From Ctena decussata (lineage: Eukaryota > Mollusca > Bivalvia > Lucinida > Lucinidae), in NCBI GenBank assembly GCA_963989385.1, contig OZ022501.1, positions 2,490,001 to 2,554,000 on the forward strand: DNA of 64,000 nt, read 5' to 3'. Made by a program: the position numbers and the translations under genes. Under the pieces are notes generated by a model that ran no database searches, was not told the DNA's origin, and saw nothing but the letters and a program-made list of their open reading frames with translations. Positions within the stretch are counted from its first letter, which is position 1. Each line of letters begins with the position of its first letter. Positions 1 through 12,240 of this stretch are shown piece by piece.

Positions 1-15
1 ATTTCAAGATTGCAA

Positions 16-200
16 CTATTTTTGATAGAAAAACATTTTGTAAAAAAAAAATATGATCGCAATCAATTTTGTAAGACAATTTAAGCTAGCAGTCAATTTT
101 TGTAAAAAAGAAAAAAAATAAAAGATTGCATTTTGTAAGAAAGTTAAGATTGCACTTTGTGAGAAAATTAAGATTGCAGTTTTGTAATAAAATGAAGACA
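16..200. repeat. AT-rich minisatellite
   Basis: Imperfect repeats of about 20 bp around 'AAGATTGCA...TTTTGTAAGA' run through this stretch. No coding sense on either strand; open frames here are low-complexity by-products. Confidence 0.6.
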
Positions 201-320
201 AAAGTTGTCATACCAAGATTTTCCCTAATCTGGAGCTGTACACTACTGTAAGTTGGAAATTTTTTGTGACTAAGGAAATATTTCCAAGTTCTAAAACTTG
301 CAATTTCCATGATGTTTCTC

Positions 321-567
321 TTAATGTGAATGGGTACACTTTCAGGGGAAGCAGCTCCACCATTTTCTATTTTGCTTCCCTTCTCAATGGGGGTCAACTC
401 TTAAAAGAAAGAATTTGCTACTGTAGGAGCAAATTCTTTTTCTTATAAGAGTTGACTCCTTTTGGAAGGGTTTTATCATGTAGCTAAGCAAATAGGAAGT
501 CACAAAACTTCTCTCTCTTTGAAAATTTGGCAGAAAAAACAAAGTTGTACCCATACACCTCAATGAA
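321..567. mobile_element. MITE family A, copy 1
   Basis: About 247 bp with inverted ends ('TGGGTACACTTTCAGGGGAA' at one end, 'GTTGTACCCATACACCT' at the other) and an internal hairpin of 'GAATTTGCT...AGCAAATTCTTT'. At least a dozen copies occur in this window, in both orientations. No coding content. Confidence 0.75.
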
Positions 568-587
568 TTGAGACCACAGCTAGTTTT

Positions 588-1370
588 TTGGTGTGTTTGT
601 ATTTGTGGAGTGTGACCTCATGAGGCTACTCAAACATAGAACTTTTAAGCAAATAATTCCCGATTTACAGTATACTCATATTTCATCATTATTTCATCAT
701 ACAACCAGGGCAGTTTTATGTTAGTCACATTACAGTGTATTTTGTAAACAAGTATAAATGTGTGTATGCCTGCTGAGTAAGTCTCCTGCTGCTTTATGGA
801 AGCTGTCAGTACACTATTTGGCCCCATTCAGTGAAAACAATAAATATCTTCAGGTGTTTTTAGGACAAATAGATTTGATCAAAGGTAAAAAAAAGATGCA
901 GCAAAAATTGGTTAATTAAAGATCATATACAGCCTGTAATTTAAAGATCAATGCCTGTTGTCCGTTAGCATTTTTCTGGACTTTATAATTTCAATTATTT
1001 CCTATTTGTGCTAAATTTAAAAAACCTGCATTTAGGGTGTGATGATGTTTGAAAGTACATTGAGCTGTCTTATGACAAACTAGTCATTAGTCCTGTGCGA
1101 ACTGAGCATACTCTGACCAGACTAGTTAGAGCAAGTGCACACTGCTGAGACAATATTTTGACCTTGAACCATATTTACCTTAATGCTCTTAAATATTGGG
1201 ACTCCTAAAAACCATTAATTGGAAAAGTAAAGGTTTTAGGTGTCTCTATACTTAAGCACTTTAGGGTATTTGGTAATAATAACAGGTTTCTACTTCCAAA
1301 ATTAGCAGAAATTAGGTAAATCAGTCCCAAGTAATTCATCTTTAAGATGTGTTTTTCTCTTCCAAAACAA
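588..1370. other. Unassigned flank, no gene seen
   Basis: AT-rich sequence without splice-supported coding blocks. Around 1186-1260 a fragment with 'ACCATTAATT' and 'TTAGGTGTC' resembles the hairpin repeat at 50110-50310. Nothing else recognised. Confidence 0.4.
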
Positions 1371-1376
1371 TGCCAA

Positions 1377-1655
1377 GATTGATTGATTGATTGATTTGAT
1401 GCTTAACGTCCACGGTAAACAGCTATGGTCATGTCCGGATGGTCAGTTAACCTAACCACACTATCTGGGCAGGCTTAGACCTCCTAAGCGGTTAACCAGT
1501 ACTAAGCGCACATACTTTCGCCAGTAACTGACAACTGCCCTTCTTGAATCTGCGGAAGGAGAAAAGAAAGTATGTGGCCAGACCAGGTTTCAAACCCAGG
1601 ACCTCTGACTTATGAGTCAGGTGCCCTACCGATTGCGCTACGCGGCCCGGCACAA
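1377..1655 (-). mobile_element. tRNA-derived SINE
   Basis: On the minus strand a tRNA-like head at ~1655-1583 ('GCCGGGCCGCGTAGCGCAAT', then the B-box-like 'GGTTTGAAACC') is followed by a ~190 bp body and an (AATC)n tail at 1377-1393. The anticodon-arm-like part has a 6-base loop, so this is not a working tRNA gene. A second copy, split by an insertion, is at 22411-23106. Confidence 0.75.
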
Positions 1656-2276
1656 TGCCAAGAATCTAGATCCGTCTTGTAAGATGGATCTAGAGTTTTA
1701 GGTTTGTTTTGGGAGGTAAAAACCCTGTCTGGAATAAATACAGTGAATTGCAATAAAGTGCATATACCCAGAACTGACTGTACCTGTTTAGATTTAAAGG
1801 TGCTTTTTGCATAGATCCAAAGGCAGGTTTTGTCATAATTCAGCTCATTTGATATACATATATATTTTGTTTTCTAATTTGCTCACATTTTGGCTATTTG
1901 TTGTTACACAATATATCTGTTGGATATATAGTCTAGTGATTTAATTATTACATTTTCATCATGAAACAAAATCAGTCAGTCGTTAAAACTACTGATAAAT
2001 TTGTTACTTGTGTTTGAGTTTTCTTACACTTCCATCCAAACTAAAATACCCCGAGTTCCATGTGAGGCTAGTTTCACCGATAAATTACAAATTTCTCAAA
2101 TATGGGAGCTCATAGAAACCTTCCTTGCACTACATAATGGGACTTCACATTGCCCTAACATATCCTTAGCTTGTCAGAATCATATCATTGATCAGCTTTT
2201 CTAAAATTCCTGATCAGTGCATTAAGGGCACTTTGCATATGTGCACACAGTCAAGACTACTCAGTCCTCAAATCAG

Positions 2277-2470
2277 CCACGGTAGCTCAGTAGGTTAAGT
2301 GCTGGTCTACTGATCTAGAGGCTACTGGTTGAGTCCCACTGGAGGTGGAAATCTCTGACCTTAAACAGGGTTCCATTGCACGCAGCCTTTCATTACCATC
2401 CTCCTATCATCCTGATATGACTGAAGTACTTTTAAAAAGGATGCAAAAAATCACAAGACATCCATCCATC
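2277..2470 (+). mobile_element. tRNA-derived SINE, second type
   Basis: A-box-like 'TAGCTCAGTAGGTTAAG' and B-box-like 'GGTTGAGTCCC' give a tRNA-like head, followed by a ~110 bp body and a short (CATC)n tail near 2461-2472. Different head and body from the SINE at 1377-1655. Confidence 0.6.
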
Positions 2471-2562
2471 CAGTCCTGACATTGTCAGTCATAGCTGCTG
2501 CATAGATACACAGGCTTTAAACTTTCTGGTGTGATGTGACCTACACTGAACATATTTCAGTA

Positions 2563-2760
2563 GTGACACGACAAAACCACCAAAGTGGCACGTGAGCCAA
2601 GGGAAGACTCAAATCAGCCTGGGTATCTTCCCAGTCTGATCAGTCTTCACTGTGCACTTAAAAGATAGCTAAGGGTCTAAGCTACCTCCATGCAGACAGA
2701 AAAGGCTCTGGTCAGACTGGGCAAATGCCCAGGCTGATCAGTCTTGGCCCGGCACTTGTC
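2563..2760. mobile_element. MITE family B, degenerate copy
   Basis: Diverged copy of the ~240 bp palindromic family B (full copies at 12241, 26591 and 57428): 'CACGACAAAACCACCAAAGT' start, then 'TCAGCCTGGGTATC' and its inverse 'GCCCAGGCTGATCAGTC'. Confidence 0.65.
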
Positions 2761-2777
2761 ATGCCTTAGATATGAAA

Positions 2778-2952
2778 GTTTATGACGAAGGGTACACTTC
2801 CAGGGAAAGCAACTGCTTCATTTGGTTCTGTCTCCCTTTTCAGTGGGTGTTCACTGTTTACGAGTTTAATCTTCCCAGGAGCTAATCCTTCTCTTTGAGA
2901 GCAGACCCCCCTTTTGAAGGGTTTTGTTGTCTAAGTTAACAAATAGGAAGTA
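2778..2952. mobile_element. MITE family A, truncated copy
   Basis: Keeps 'GGGTACACTTCCAGGGAAAG' and the middle hairpin, but its far end is lost after 'AACAAATAGGAAGT'. Confidence 0.6.
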
Positions 2953-3164
2953 TTAAGTTATTCTTGTAATTCTGTGGAAACACATGGACAATTCCCTAAC
3001 ACCTTAACAAACCCTTGGCTGTTTGGAGTAGTGTTGCAGTTGCGGAGTAATACACACAGCATCAACAGTGGGAATCTACAAATTATATGCTCTGAACAAG
3101 ACCTTGCTATGCCTGATAATGTTTTTGTCACAGGAGCAGCACACAGGTCATTTTTTGAAGGTTG

Positions 3165-3595
3165 TGACGTCAAGAATGTTTACCCACAGGGTTTAGCTCC
3201 ATTTCTCCAAGACGAGAAGTCCTTTTGTGATGAAATTTACACAAGTTTACAGTATGATAATACACTGGTGTACTTTGCAGGCCTTGACGTACTTTACATG
3301 CTTTGTTCAATATAGCCAAATTTATGTGTACCCTATGCATTTACTTCCATTTCCCAGAGCATTTGTTATGAAATTTCACACAAGCTAACATCATGACATT
3401 ATCTTAGCAACAGCAGTGTTGTTTGCTGACCTGAACCTACTTTGAATATAGCCAAATGTATGTACCCACTGTTTAACTCCATTTTCGGAGACGAAAAGAT
3501 CTATGAGCATTACGCAAGCTAGCATCAATGATTTGGTCTTAGCACAAGCGGTGTTGCTTGCTTACCGTACCTTGACCTACTTTCCATGCACTGTT
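3165..3595. repeat. Three-unit tandem repeat, ~140 bp
   Basis: Blocks starting near 3183, 3330 and 3466 share 'TT(A)(A/G)CTCCAT', 'ACGAGAA/ACGAAAA' and 'GACCTACTTT...ATAGCCAAAT'. Probably a satellite fragment; the frame of about 110 residues across it is not gene-like. Confidence 0.55.
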
Positions 3596-3599
3596 GTAT

Positions 3600-4480
3600 G
3601 TACTCTGCACTCTGATAGACACGTGGCATCTCTGCTCACTGATACACACTTGGCGTCTCTGCACTTCGATACACACTCAACATCTCTGCACACTGATACA
3701 CACTTGGCATCCCTGCACTTTAATACACACTCAACATCTCTGCCTACTGATACACACTTGGTGTCTGCATTTTGATACACACTCAACATCTCTGCACACT
3801 GATACACACTTGGCGTCTCTGCACTTCGATACACACTCAACATCTCTGCATACTGATACACACTTGGCATCTCTGCACACTGATACACACATGGCTTCTT
3901 TACACTTCAGTACACACTCTGCATACTGATACACACTTGGCATCTCTGCACACTTATACACACTTGGCATCTCTGCACTTCAATACACAGTCAACATCTT
4001 GTACACTGATACACACTTTGCATCTCTGCACACGGACACACACTTGGTGTCTTTGCACTTTAATACTCAGCATCTCTGCATACTGATACACTCTTGGCAT
4101 CTCTGCACACTTGTATTTACTTGGCATCTCTGCACTTCGATATTCAACATCTCTACATACTGATACACACTTGGAATGTCTGCACACTGGTACACACTTG
4201 GCATCTCTGCACTTCAATACACAACATCTCTGCATACTGATAAACATTTGGCATCTCTGCACTTACACTGCACTTACACACACTTGGCGTCTCTGTACTT
4301 CAGTAAACACTCAACATCTCTGCACACTTATACACACTTGGTGTCTCTACACTCCCATACACACTCAACGTCTCTGCATACTGATACACACGTGGCATCT
4401 CTGCACACTTATACACACTTGGTGTCTCTGTACTTCAGTACACACTCAACATCTCTGCATACTGATACACACATGGTATC
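3600..4480. repeat. 27-bp minisatellite, about 33 units
   Basis: Two alternating 27-bp units, 'GATACACACTTGGCGTCTCT' plus GCACTTC and 'GATACACACTCAACATCTCT' plus GCACACT, run for about 880 bp. Because 27 is divisible by 3 and no unit carries a stop in most frames, long reading frames appear on both strands (repeating '(H/D)THLASLH' on plus). These are by-products of the period rather than genes. Confidence 0.85.
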
Positions 4481-4913
4481 TCTTTTTTATTCTCTGACTG
4501 AAAGCTTAGAAATGAGACATGAATATTTATAGAAATAAACCAATATAAATCCATGGGCCAGGACCTTTTTGAATTATCTTTAAAAGACAAATTCTGTTTC
4601 TGATAAATACTTTATTCCAGAATAAAATATTTGGCAAACAATATATGTATTATATAACTTGCATAACTTATGTGAACCTTGCCACTAGAAAACGTACATG
4701 TATAAACAGGGAGACTGCTCAACCAGCACATAAATGCAAACTGATCAGTTTTCACCAGTCATATTAACAATCTTTGGATGCTAAGAAGTCTTAACTATTA
4801 AGGTCATTCTGCACCAGTCCTTGTCTTCACTATTCACGATGCTTTTAGTTTCCATTTTGCGGTAATTTTCATGAAAAAAAGTTTCTAGAATAAAGGTGTA
4901 TAGGTACATCCCT

Positions 4914-5115
4914 CAGTGCTCCAGATAAGAAGGGTAACAAAGATAATTTAGGGACAATTATACATTTTTCTCCATAAAAACGTATTTTGTGAGCCATCAT
5001 TAGAACCGTCTCAACGAGACGGTTCTAATGAGGGGTCACAACATATGTTTTCGTTTAGAAATAAGAAAAATTATCCTTAAATTATCCTCAATACCCCTTC
5101 TTATCTGGAGCTCTG
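4914..5115. mobile_element. hAT-like MITE with 7-bp target duplication
   Basis: Starts 'CAGTGCTCCAGATAAGAAGG' and ends with the inverse of 'CAGAGCTCCAGATAAGAAGG'; the centre is a hairpin around 4988-5038. Direct repeats CATCCCT lie at 4907-4913 and 5116-5122. CAG ends and a 7-8 bp duplication suit the hAT superfamily. No transposase. Confidence 0.7.
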
Positions 5116-5221
5116 CATCCCTATGTTTTTTTCTGCCACTTTTACAAAAAGGAACAGCTTTTGCGACGTTTGTTTGCTACCTGGATGATGAAGCTCTTCA
5201 AAAAAAGGATCAACCATTAAA

Positions 5222-7342
5222 ACAAGAGGCCCAAATGGGCCTGATATCGCTCACCTGGCTTTTGTATCCGAATGGTCCCCATTCTGATACAAAATTGGTC
5301 CAATTCCAGAGATTTTCTCAATTTCACATTTTGCTACTTTTAGTAACAGAGGCCAACTTGTCTGGTCTTTATATATTTACTTTTGAAACACCTCAAGGCA
5401 AGAATCATTTAGCCACAAATTTCATCAAAATCCATTCAGGGGTTACTGAGATATTGTCAGTTTCATGTTTTGTGCTATTTTTAGTAACAGCAGATGGCAG
5501 CCATCTTAGAATGTCAAAGTGCAAAAAATTGAAAAGCTTTCATGCAAGGACCATTTTGACACAAAATTGGTCCAGTTCCATTGTAATTTTCTAATTTTCA
5601 AATTTTGCTATTTTAAGTAACAGAGGTCAACTTGACGGGTCAATATTTGTTAATTTGTGAAACACATCAAAGCAAGAATCATTTTGCCACAAATTTCTTC
5701 TCAATCGCTTCAGCGGTTAATGAGATGTTGTCATTTTCATGTTTTGTGCTATTTTTAGTAACGGCAGATGGCGGCCATCCTCGAATGCCAAAATGCAGAA
5801 AATCGAAAAAGCTTATTGAAATGATCATTCTGACAGAAAATTAGTCCAATTCCACTGAGATTTTCTTATTTTCACATTTTTCTATTTTTAGTAACAAAGG
5901 CCATTATGACTTGTCTATATTTAGTTACTTTTGAAACATCTCAATGCAAAAATCATTTTGACACAAATTTCGTCAAAATCTATTCAGCGGTTACTGAGAT
6001 ATTGTCATTTTCATGTTTTGTGCTATTTTTAGTAACGGCAGGTGGTGGCCATCTTGGAATGCCAAATTGCAATTAATCGAAATGGCTTCATGTAAGGAAC
6101 ATTCTGACACAAAATTGGTCCAATTCCATTCAAGGGTTCTTGAGTAATTGTCATTTTATGTTTGTGCTATTTTTAGTAACGGCAGATGTCGGCCATCTTG
6201 GAAGCCAAATTGCAATTAATCGAAACGGCTTCATGCAAGGAACATTCTGACACAAAATTGGTCGAATTCCATTCAAGGGTTCTTGAGTAATTGTCATTTT
6301 TATGATTGTGCTATTTTTAGTAACGGCAGATGTCGGCCATCTTGGAAAGCCAAATTGTAATTAATCGAAATGGCTTCATGCAAGGAACATACTGACACAA
6401 AATTGGTCCAATTCCATTCAAGGGTTCTTGAGTAATTGTCATTTTTATGTTTGTGCTATTTTTAGTAACGGCCCCCATGGTGGCCATCTTGGATAGTCAA
6501 CTGGCACAAAATTGAAATAATTCCTTTTAAGGACCATTGCTGACCAAATCTGACCACAATTGATTGCGTTTTCTTGAAATACTGACATTTGAGCAAAATC
6601 GGTCTTGTAAACGCTAAGTAGGTCACTGTGACCTAATTCCGCTATAGATTTTTTTCATTTTTACAATTTTTAATCCCAAGGCCCCATTAATGTTCCACGC
6701 AAACTTTCGGCCAAATATACCAAATGGTTCTGGAGAAGAAGTTGATTTTGTTGTTTTTGCTATTTTTAGTAACGGCGGCCATCTTGGATTCTTGACCTGA
6801 CCCAATTTTACAATTTTGAAACCCTGCAGTCTGGTCATGCTCCATGTGAAATTTGAAACCCATGGGTGCAGTGGTTTTAGAGGAGAAGTTGTTTGAAGTC
6901 GTTTGAATATGTCGTTTTTTGACATTGGCATTTGAGCAAAATTACACTCGTAAACAGAAAGTAGGTCACTGTGACAAAACTCCACTACAGATTTTTTTCA
7001 TTTTTACAATTTTGAATACCAAGGTTTCATTGATGTTCCATGCCAAAATTCAGACAAATATATCCAGTGGTTCTGGAGAAGAAGTTTATTTTATTGTTTT
7101 TGCTATTTTTAGTAACGTCTTGGATTTTCAACCTGACCCAATTTTACAATTCTGAGACCCTGGAGTCAGGTCATGCTCCATGTGAAATTTGAGAACCATG
7201 GGACCAGTAGTTTTACAGAAGAAGATGTTTGAATATTTGTTTTTAAGTGTTGACGGACACATTCTGTGACGACGCACGACGCACGCCGGACACATTGGTA
7301 TGACAATAGCTCACTATGGCCCTTCGGGCCAGGTGAGCTAAA
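5222..7342. mobile_element. Satellite-cored nonautonomous element (pearl/Helitron-like)
   Basis: Begins 'AGGCCCAAATGGGCCTGATA' plus TCGCTCACCTGG and ends 'GGGCCAGGTGAGCTAAAAA', so the ends carry a short inverted 'GCTCACCTGG'. Inside are repeated blocks containing 'TTTTTAGTAACGGCAGATG' and 'GGCCATCTTGGA'. Near the right end is a GACG/CACGACG microsatellite. Reading frames of up to ~190 residues across it repeat internally and match no protein I know. Confidence 0.65.
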
Positions 7343-7429
7343 AATTAGTTCCTTTCTCTTGACCCACGCTGACGGGAGGCAAAAAGAAAGTGGAAGATAC
7401 TTCCCCTGAAAATGTACCCATCTGCCTTA

Positions 7430-8158
7430 AATCATAAAAGTCACCATATCTGTGAAAACAGTTTAGAACTCCAAAATGTGGTCTTAAATGGGAATCAATT
7501 CAAAATGGTAAATGGACAAGTAAGATCCAAATAAACTTGTACCAATGTGCAATCTTAGCAGGAGCTTTCCATCCTTAAGCTGGAAATACTGTTTAAAAAA
7601 TGGTGAAGACTCAATCTGACTCGAATCAACTGAGACAAGTCGGAGACAAACATTTAGATAAGTCATGCATCACTGTAAAATTATTTGGGCATTGTTGCTC
7701 AAAGCATTGTCAGTTAAATAAACTAATTATTAAGAAACTTTAGTATTACACATTTTAGCATACATTTGTTTCAGCATACAAATCTAGAATATTTCAGAAT
7801 CAAAATAACATTTCTTTAAGCTTCCATGGAGTCATAAAACCTCTGCTTAACATCTGTGAAGCCCAAAAGGCTTCTCATACACATTAAACTAACAAATTTT
7901 TTTGCAACTCCATGAAAACATATTAGAAAGTGTCAGATTTCAATACTTATATTAGTAATAACAGACCATTTTCAGAAATACAATATTATAAAATATATTA
8001 CTCGCTGACAGATTTCAATATCTTATTCTATTTCTTCGTTTATAGGATAGCGCTTTTTACGTCCAAAACAACCCTATAAATCTAGATCTGTCTACAAAAG
8101 TCCAGATTTCTGGGACTGTTTTAGAAGAGAAACTCAAACTTACAGCAGTTTTCTAAAC
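7430..8158. other. Unassigned flank, no gene seen
   Basis: AT-rich single-copy-looking sequence. No exon-like block, no clear repeat. Confidence 0.4.
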
Positions 8159-8159
8159 A

Positions 8160-11155
8160 AGAATTCGGCGGAATGCTATGTCGCACCTGCCTTATGCTTT
8201 CTCAGTAGTGGATATCATGGGTAGAGGAAAGTGTACACTAGGTCTGATGAAAGGTATGGAGAAATTTGAGCAAATTGGACTTACAAACTAGAAAAGATGT
8301 AGTGCTATACACAAAGCTCTACAGTCAACAGAGTTAAAAATATAGGTTTAAGGTATAAAGTAATCAAACAATCGAGGACACCAGCTTAAGAAAACATTTT
8401 ATGCTATGTCTAATAATTGTAGGTGGAATAGTTAGTGAGAAATGGACTTCGATGCTCTTGTCCATATAATCATGGATGCCAGGTTGACATAAAATTTCTA
8501 TAGTCAACAGAGCATGATATAAAGGTCAAGGGTACAAATAATAGCAGCATCCCAGAAGAATCTTCCAGCCAAGTTTGATGATTGCACCCATTGTATTTAA
8601 GGTGAGGTGGGAGTAATTGACAAAACACATGATTTTATTCATACTTCCTTATAATGTACATTTTGAGTCCCTCTTTCAGAAAATGTAATAAAAAGGGGGG
8701 GTCGCCGATATCGTTTTCAAGATATCTGACGTCGAAAACGTCAAATTTTCCACTTTTTCGAGCCGACGTTATAATGGCGTTCTATGGAAAACGCACTTTT
8801 TTGCTCGTCACTCTTGGATAAAAACCTTCATTCTGAGAAAACAAAACACATTTTTTTCTTCAAAAACTAACACAGTATGGCCCAATGATTTAAGTTTACA
8901 TTAAAGTAATAAAAACAGTAGGTCGCCGACTTAACTTTCGAGCTAATGTGCATAAAATGCCCGGCTTGCTGTCTCTTTAGACTGAAATCTTAACGTTGCG
9001 CATGGTGACGTTAACGCAACTTAACTTTTCGCGCCACATATCAACTATCGCTTTTTGTAGGCTGTCGGCAAATTTGTCTGGGACTGTCATCACTCATGAT
9101 TGTCATCGTCGGGAAAGTGCAAGATGAAGGCAGATGTAATATTTTTCTCTCAATCTCTGCATAAGCCGTCTTAACCAACTATTTTTTCATTAAAAAAACG
9201 AAAACATTGCCATTATGCCCTCCCATACAGCTGACGCGCACCCGAGTTGACAAACTCTCAGAAACGACGGCTTTAGGACAGGCTTCCGCGTGTTGTGACT
9301 TTTGAACAATTCCCTTGTCCACTTGTCGTTTGTACAGTGTAAGCGAGTCAAGTTTTCCAGTTCCTGACCCAACCCAAGAAAGGAACTAATATATTTTGCA
9401 GCGTTCCAACGACTGGACTTTGCCGGCGACTTTCTCTCTGTAATAATAATAGGCAGCTTGGATTCACTTTAGTGTCTAGGAGAAACAATAAAACGACTCT
9501 TTTATATATACTTGAAACAGGAAGAAGAAGTGAAAGACAGACAAGTGAAAGAAAGGCAAGGAAAAAGAAACTTCACATTGTCTTTAGCTTATTGACAGAA
9601 CAGAACGTTGAATTATCGTATAAACGTCGATAAAAGATTCTGACGACATTGCATCCGCGTTGATACGGCTGTCTGGCGTTGTTCAAAGCTAGGGACAGTC
9701 TAAGAACGTTTAATATAACTGAAATTTGGCAAAACTTTTGCTGATTAGTATTTTAAGTGTGGGTGGTATGAAAACGACTGTCTATGGCTGCTTCCATGTT
9801 AACTGTAAAGTGCGTGGTCGAAGTGTAGACAGTGATTCTGCAAACTCAGTCTAACAAACTGATGAGAAACTGTCAGAAAACAGCTTCCTTCCCACGGAAA
9901 ACTAGCTATACTTTTTTCAGTTTCTTCTCTACGACACTTTCTATTCGTATGAACTTTGTAATAAAGTTATTGCAACTCAACAGCTGCGAACTCTGTCTTC
10001 TAAACTGATAAGAAACTGTCAGCTATCCCACAAGTAGTCTTCCGCACGGAAAACTAACTTTTTTTTTCAGTTTCTTCTCCACGGCACTTTCTACTTCCTT
10101 TAAATTTCACCCAGCGCTCAGCCTCCTTGCATTTTGTGAGCAGACCATGTAGTGATCACAGAAGCGACTAACGTTGACGCCATCTTGTTTTTATCAAACG
10201 GAACGTTTGACGTCATTACGTAACGTTGCAACAGAAACTGCCGCACGGCGGCGCTGAATTACTCCCACCTCACCTTAAAGAGAGATGGACTCAAACCCTG
10301 TGGTTGACACAATTTCGGATGTGAAATTCTACAAAATTAGTAGCATGTGAAATATATGTCAAGGGCAGAAACAAGTGCATTAATCCTTGAGTCCTTTCTA
10401 AGATGAAACTTTATACCTGGTTTGATGAGTCTAGATCTCATATATTGAGAGAAATGGACTTAAACGATAGGGTTGATTTAATTTTGTAAGTAAAATTTTA
10501 CGAAGTCAGCAGAGCATAAATATGGGTCAAGGGTCAAAATAAGTGCAACAATCCTCTTGATCAACCTAAGTAGAAACTTTGTACCAGGTTTGATGTCTGT
10601 AGGTATCATAGATTGAGGGAAATGGACCAGTATGCTAGGGTTGATGTAATTTTTGATGTAAAATTTTACTAAGTCAGCAGAGCATAAAATATAGGTCAAA
10701 GGTCAAAATAAAGGCAACAATCCTCTAGACTATTCTAAGATGAAACTTTATAGAAGGTTTGAAGATTGCAGGTATCATAGATAGAGAGAAATGGACTTAA
10801 ACACTAGGGTCGACATAATTTTTGGCATAATATTTTACGAGGTCATGAGAGCATGAAAAATAGGTCAAAGGTTAAAAAAATGTGCATGGTTCCTCAAGAC
10901 CATTCTGAGAAAAAACTTTATACCAGGTTTGATGAATGTAGGTATCACAGATTGAGAATAATGGACACGAACGCTAGGGTCGACGTAATTGTAGACGGAC
11001 GGATGGGCGAATGGAATGTAGGTATCACAGATTGAGAATAATGGACATGAACGCTAGGGTCGACGTAATTGTGGATGGACTGACGGACGAATGAATGGAC
11101 TGACGGACAGACGGAAAAGTGAACTCCTATATCGCACCTTGCTAAAGCAGGTGCG
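8160..11155. mobile_element. Satellite-cored element ending in GACGGACG microsatellite
   Basis: Left end 'TATGTCGCACCTGC', right end 'GCAGGTGCGACAAAAA', an 11-bp inverted pair. The core is a ~150 bp tandem repeat ('GGTATCATAGATTGAG', 'AATGGACTTAAACACTAGGG'), at least five units at ~10320-11090, followed by a GACGGACG microsatellite. A ~1.7 kb TTAA-flanked element (8601-10274) is inserted in the left part. A truncated relative ends at 16172. Confidence 0.7.
8601..10274. mobile_element. TTAA-flanked nonautonomous DNA transposon, 1.67 kb
   Basis: Perfect 18-bp terminal inverted repeats 'GGTGAGGTGGGAGTAATT' sit directly inside TTAA on both sides (8597-8600, 10275-10278). The TTAA duplication suits piggyBac or Kolobok types; the ends do not start with the CCY usual for piggyBac. 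No transposase reading frame. Internally, two ~110 bp blocks (~9838 and ~9985) share 'GAAACTGTCAG', 'CACGGAAAACTA' and 'CAGTTTCTTCTC'. Confidence 0.85.
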
Positions 11156-11159
11156 ACAA

Positions 11160-12235
11160 AAACGGTTTAATCCCAGTCTCACAACCAAATAAATACAGAA
11201 CACAGAAAAGTAGCACTTTACAAACCAAGCAAAAGGAACAGAAATTTTGGTTCACGAAAAAATGAAATCAGCAATGGAATCAACAAACATATCTGTATCA
11301 TTACAAGAAATATGAATATTATGCACTAATTTATGCAAGACAATCTATAGAGCTCAATACATTATGCCTTGGCTGTGGTATCTTGGCAAAAAATTTATTT
11401 AAATAACACTTTTAAGATTCATCTATTTTACTTCTTTGATAAATGCCCCCTCCTTTATAAACACACACCTTCATTTATGTCTCGCCAGCGACTAGCAGAA
11501 TCTGGCATCAGCTGTGTAAACTTTCATAAAGCTTTCTGGTTTAGCTCTGTGTTGTGAAAACATGCAGACAAGTGAGACTCTGCATTCTGCAGAGTTCTTC
11601 TTTCAGTCAAATCAATGGCAAAACTCCAGCTAGACTGGCTTCTAAATTTTGTCTCTAGAACTCTGTTTCTACAACTTGTAAACTGAAATGCCCCTACAAT
11701 GTTTGTTAGAAGAAATATGGGTATTTAGAGGTGCAAATAAATATAATCTGGATATTTTCTGTTCCAAAATACTTACACTTATAACTAGTGACTTGATCTG
11801 ATCCTCTGAGTCGCTTTGAGTGGATGTGCTCAAATAACAGGACCATAGGAGATGGTTCACATTAAAAGAAAATAATGTTACAGTAACATTTTGCCAAAAT
11901 ACCACAACAAAGCTATAAGACAAAATTTTGAGAGGAAATATATATTCTTTCCTACAGAAACATGAGGGACATTAGTGAATCTAAACAAACCAAACAACAA
12001 AAAGTGCCTCTTTCCTTTCCCAAAATTTTAAATTTCTACAATATAAATATATGCATTAAAACCAAGAGTTATATTATGCAACATATTATACATATTCAAA
12101 AAATATTGCACTTGTAAATTATGGCTAAGACATAAAAAAATATGGATATTTACATGTACAATATACCCTGTTAATGCACTGAACTGGTTGTCCTTTCCTT
12201 ATTACTATGGAAATTGGAGAAAACAGTGGATTTGT
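11160..12235. other. Unassigned flank, no gene seen
   Basis: AT-rich sequence without supported exons or clear repeats on either strand. Confidence 0.4.
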
Positions 12236-12240
12236 CCATT

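Larger units (their letters stand above)
4893..7428. mobile_element. MITE family A copy interrupted by two nested insertions
   Basis: The left part (4893-4913, 'GGTGTATAGGTACATCCCT'), middle (5116-5221, 'TTTCTGCC' and 'TTTGCTACCTGGATGATGAA') and right part (7343-7428, 'CTTCCCCTGAAAATGTACCC') together make one family A unit. It is split by a hairpin MITE at 4914-5115 and a satellite-cored element at ~5222-7342. Confidence 0.7.

Noticed and set aside
1583..1652. tRNA gene on the minus strand
   Set aside because: The anticodon-arm loop has six bases, the acceptor ends do not pair well, and the head is fused to a SINE body with an (AATC)n tail.
2974..3315. 113-residue frame as a small gene
   Set aside because: Its second half lies in a three-unit tandem repeat and the frame shows no conserved motif or splice support.
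3600..4480. Repeated unit with regular spacing, CRISPR-like at first sight
   Set aside because: Units are directly abutting 27-mers with no unique spacers, in eukaryotic DNA; it is a minisatellite.
5028..5844. Open frames of up to ~190 residues as possible genes
   Set aside because: They cross transposon boundaries and repeat the same peptide blocks; they follow the satellite core and a MITE edge.
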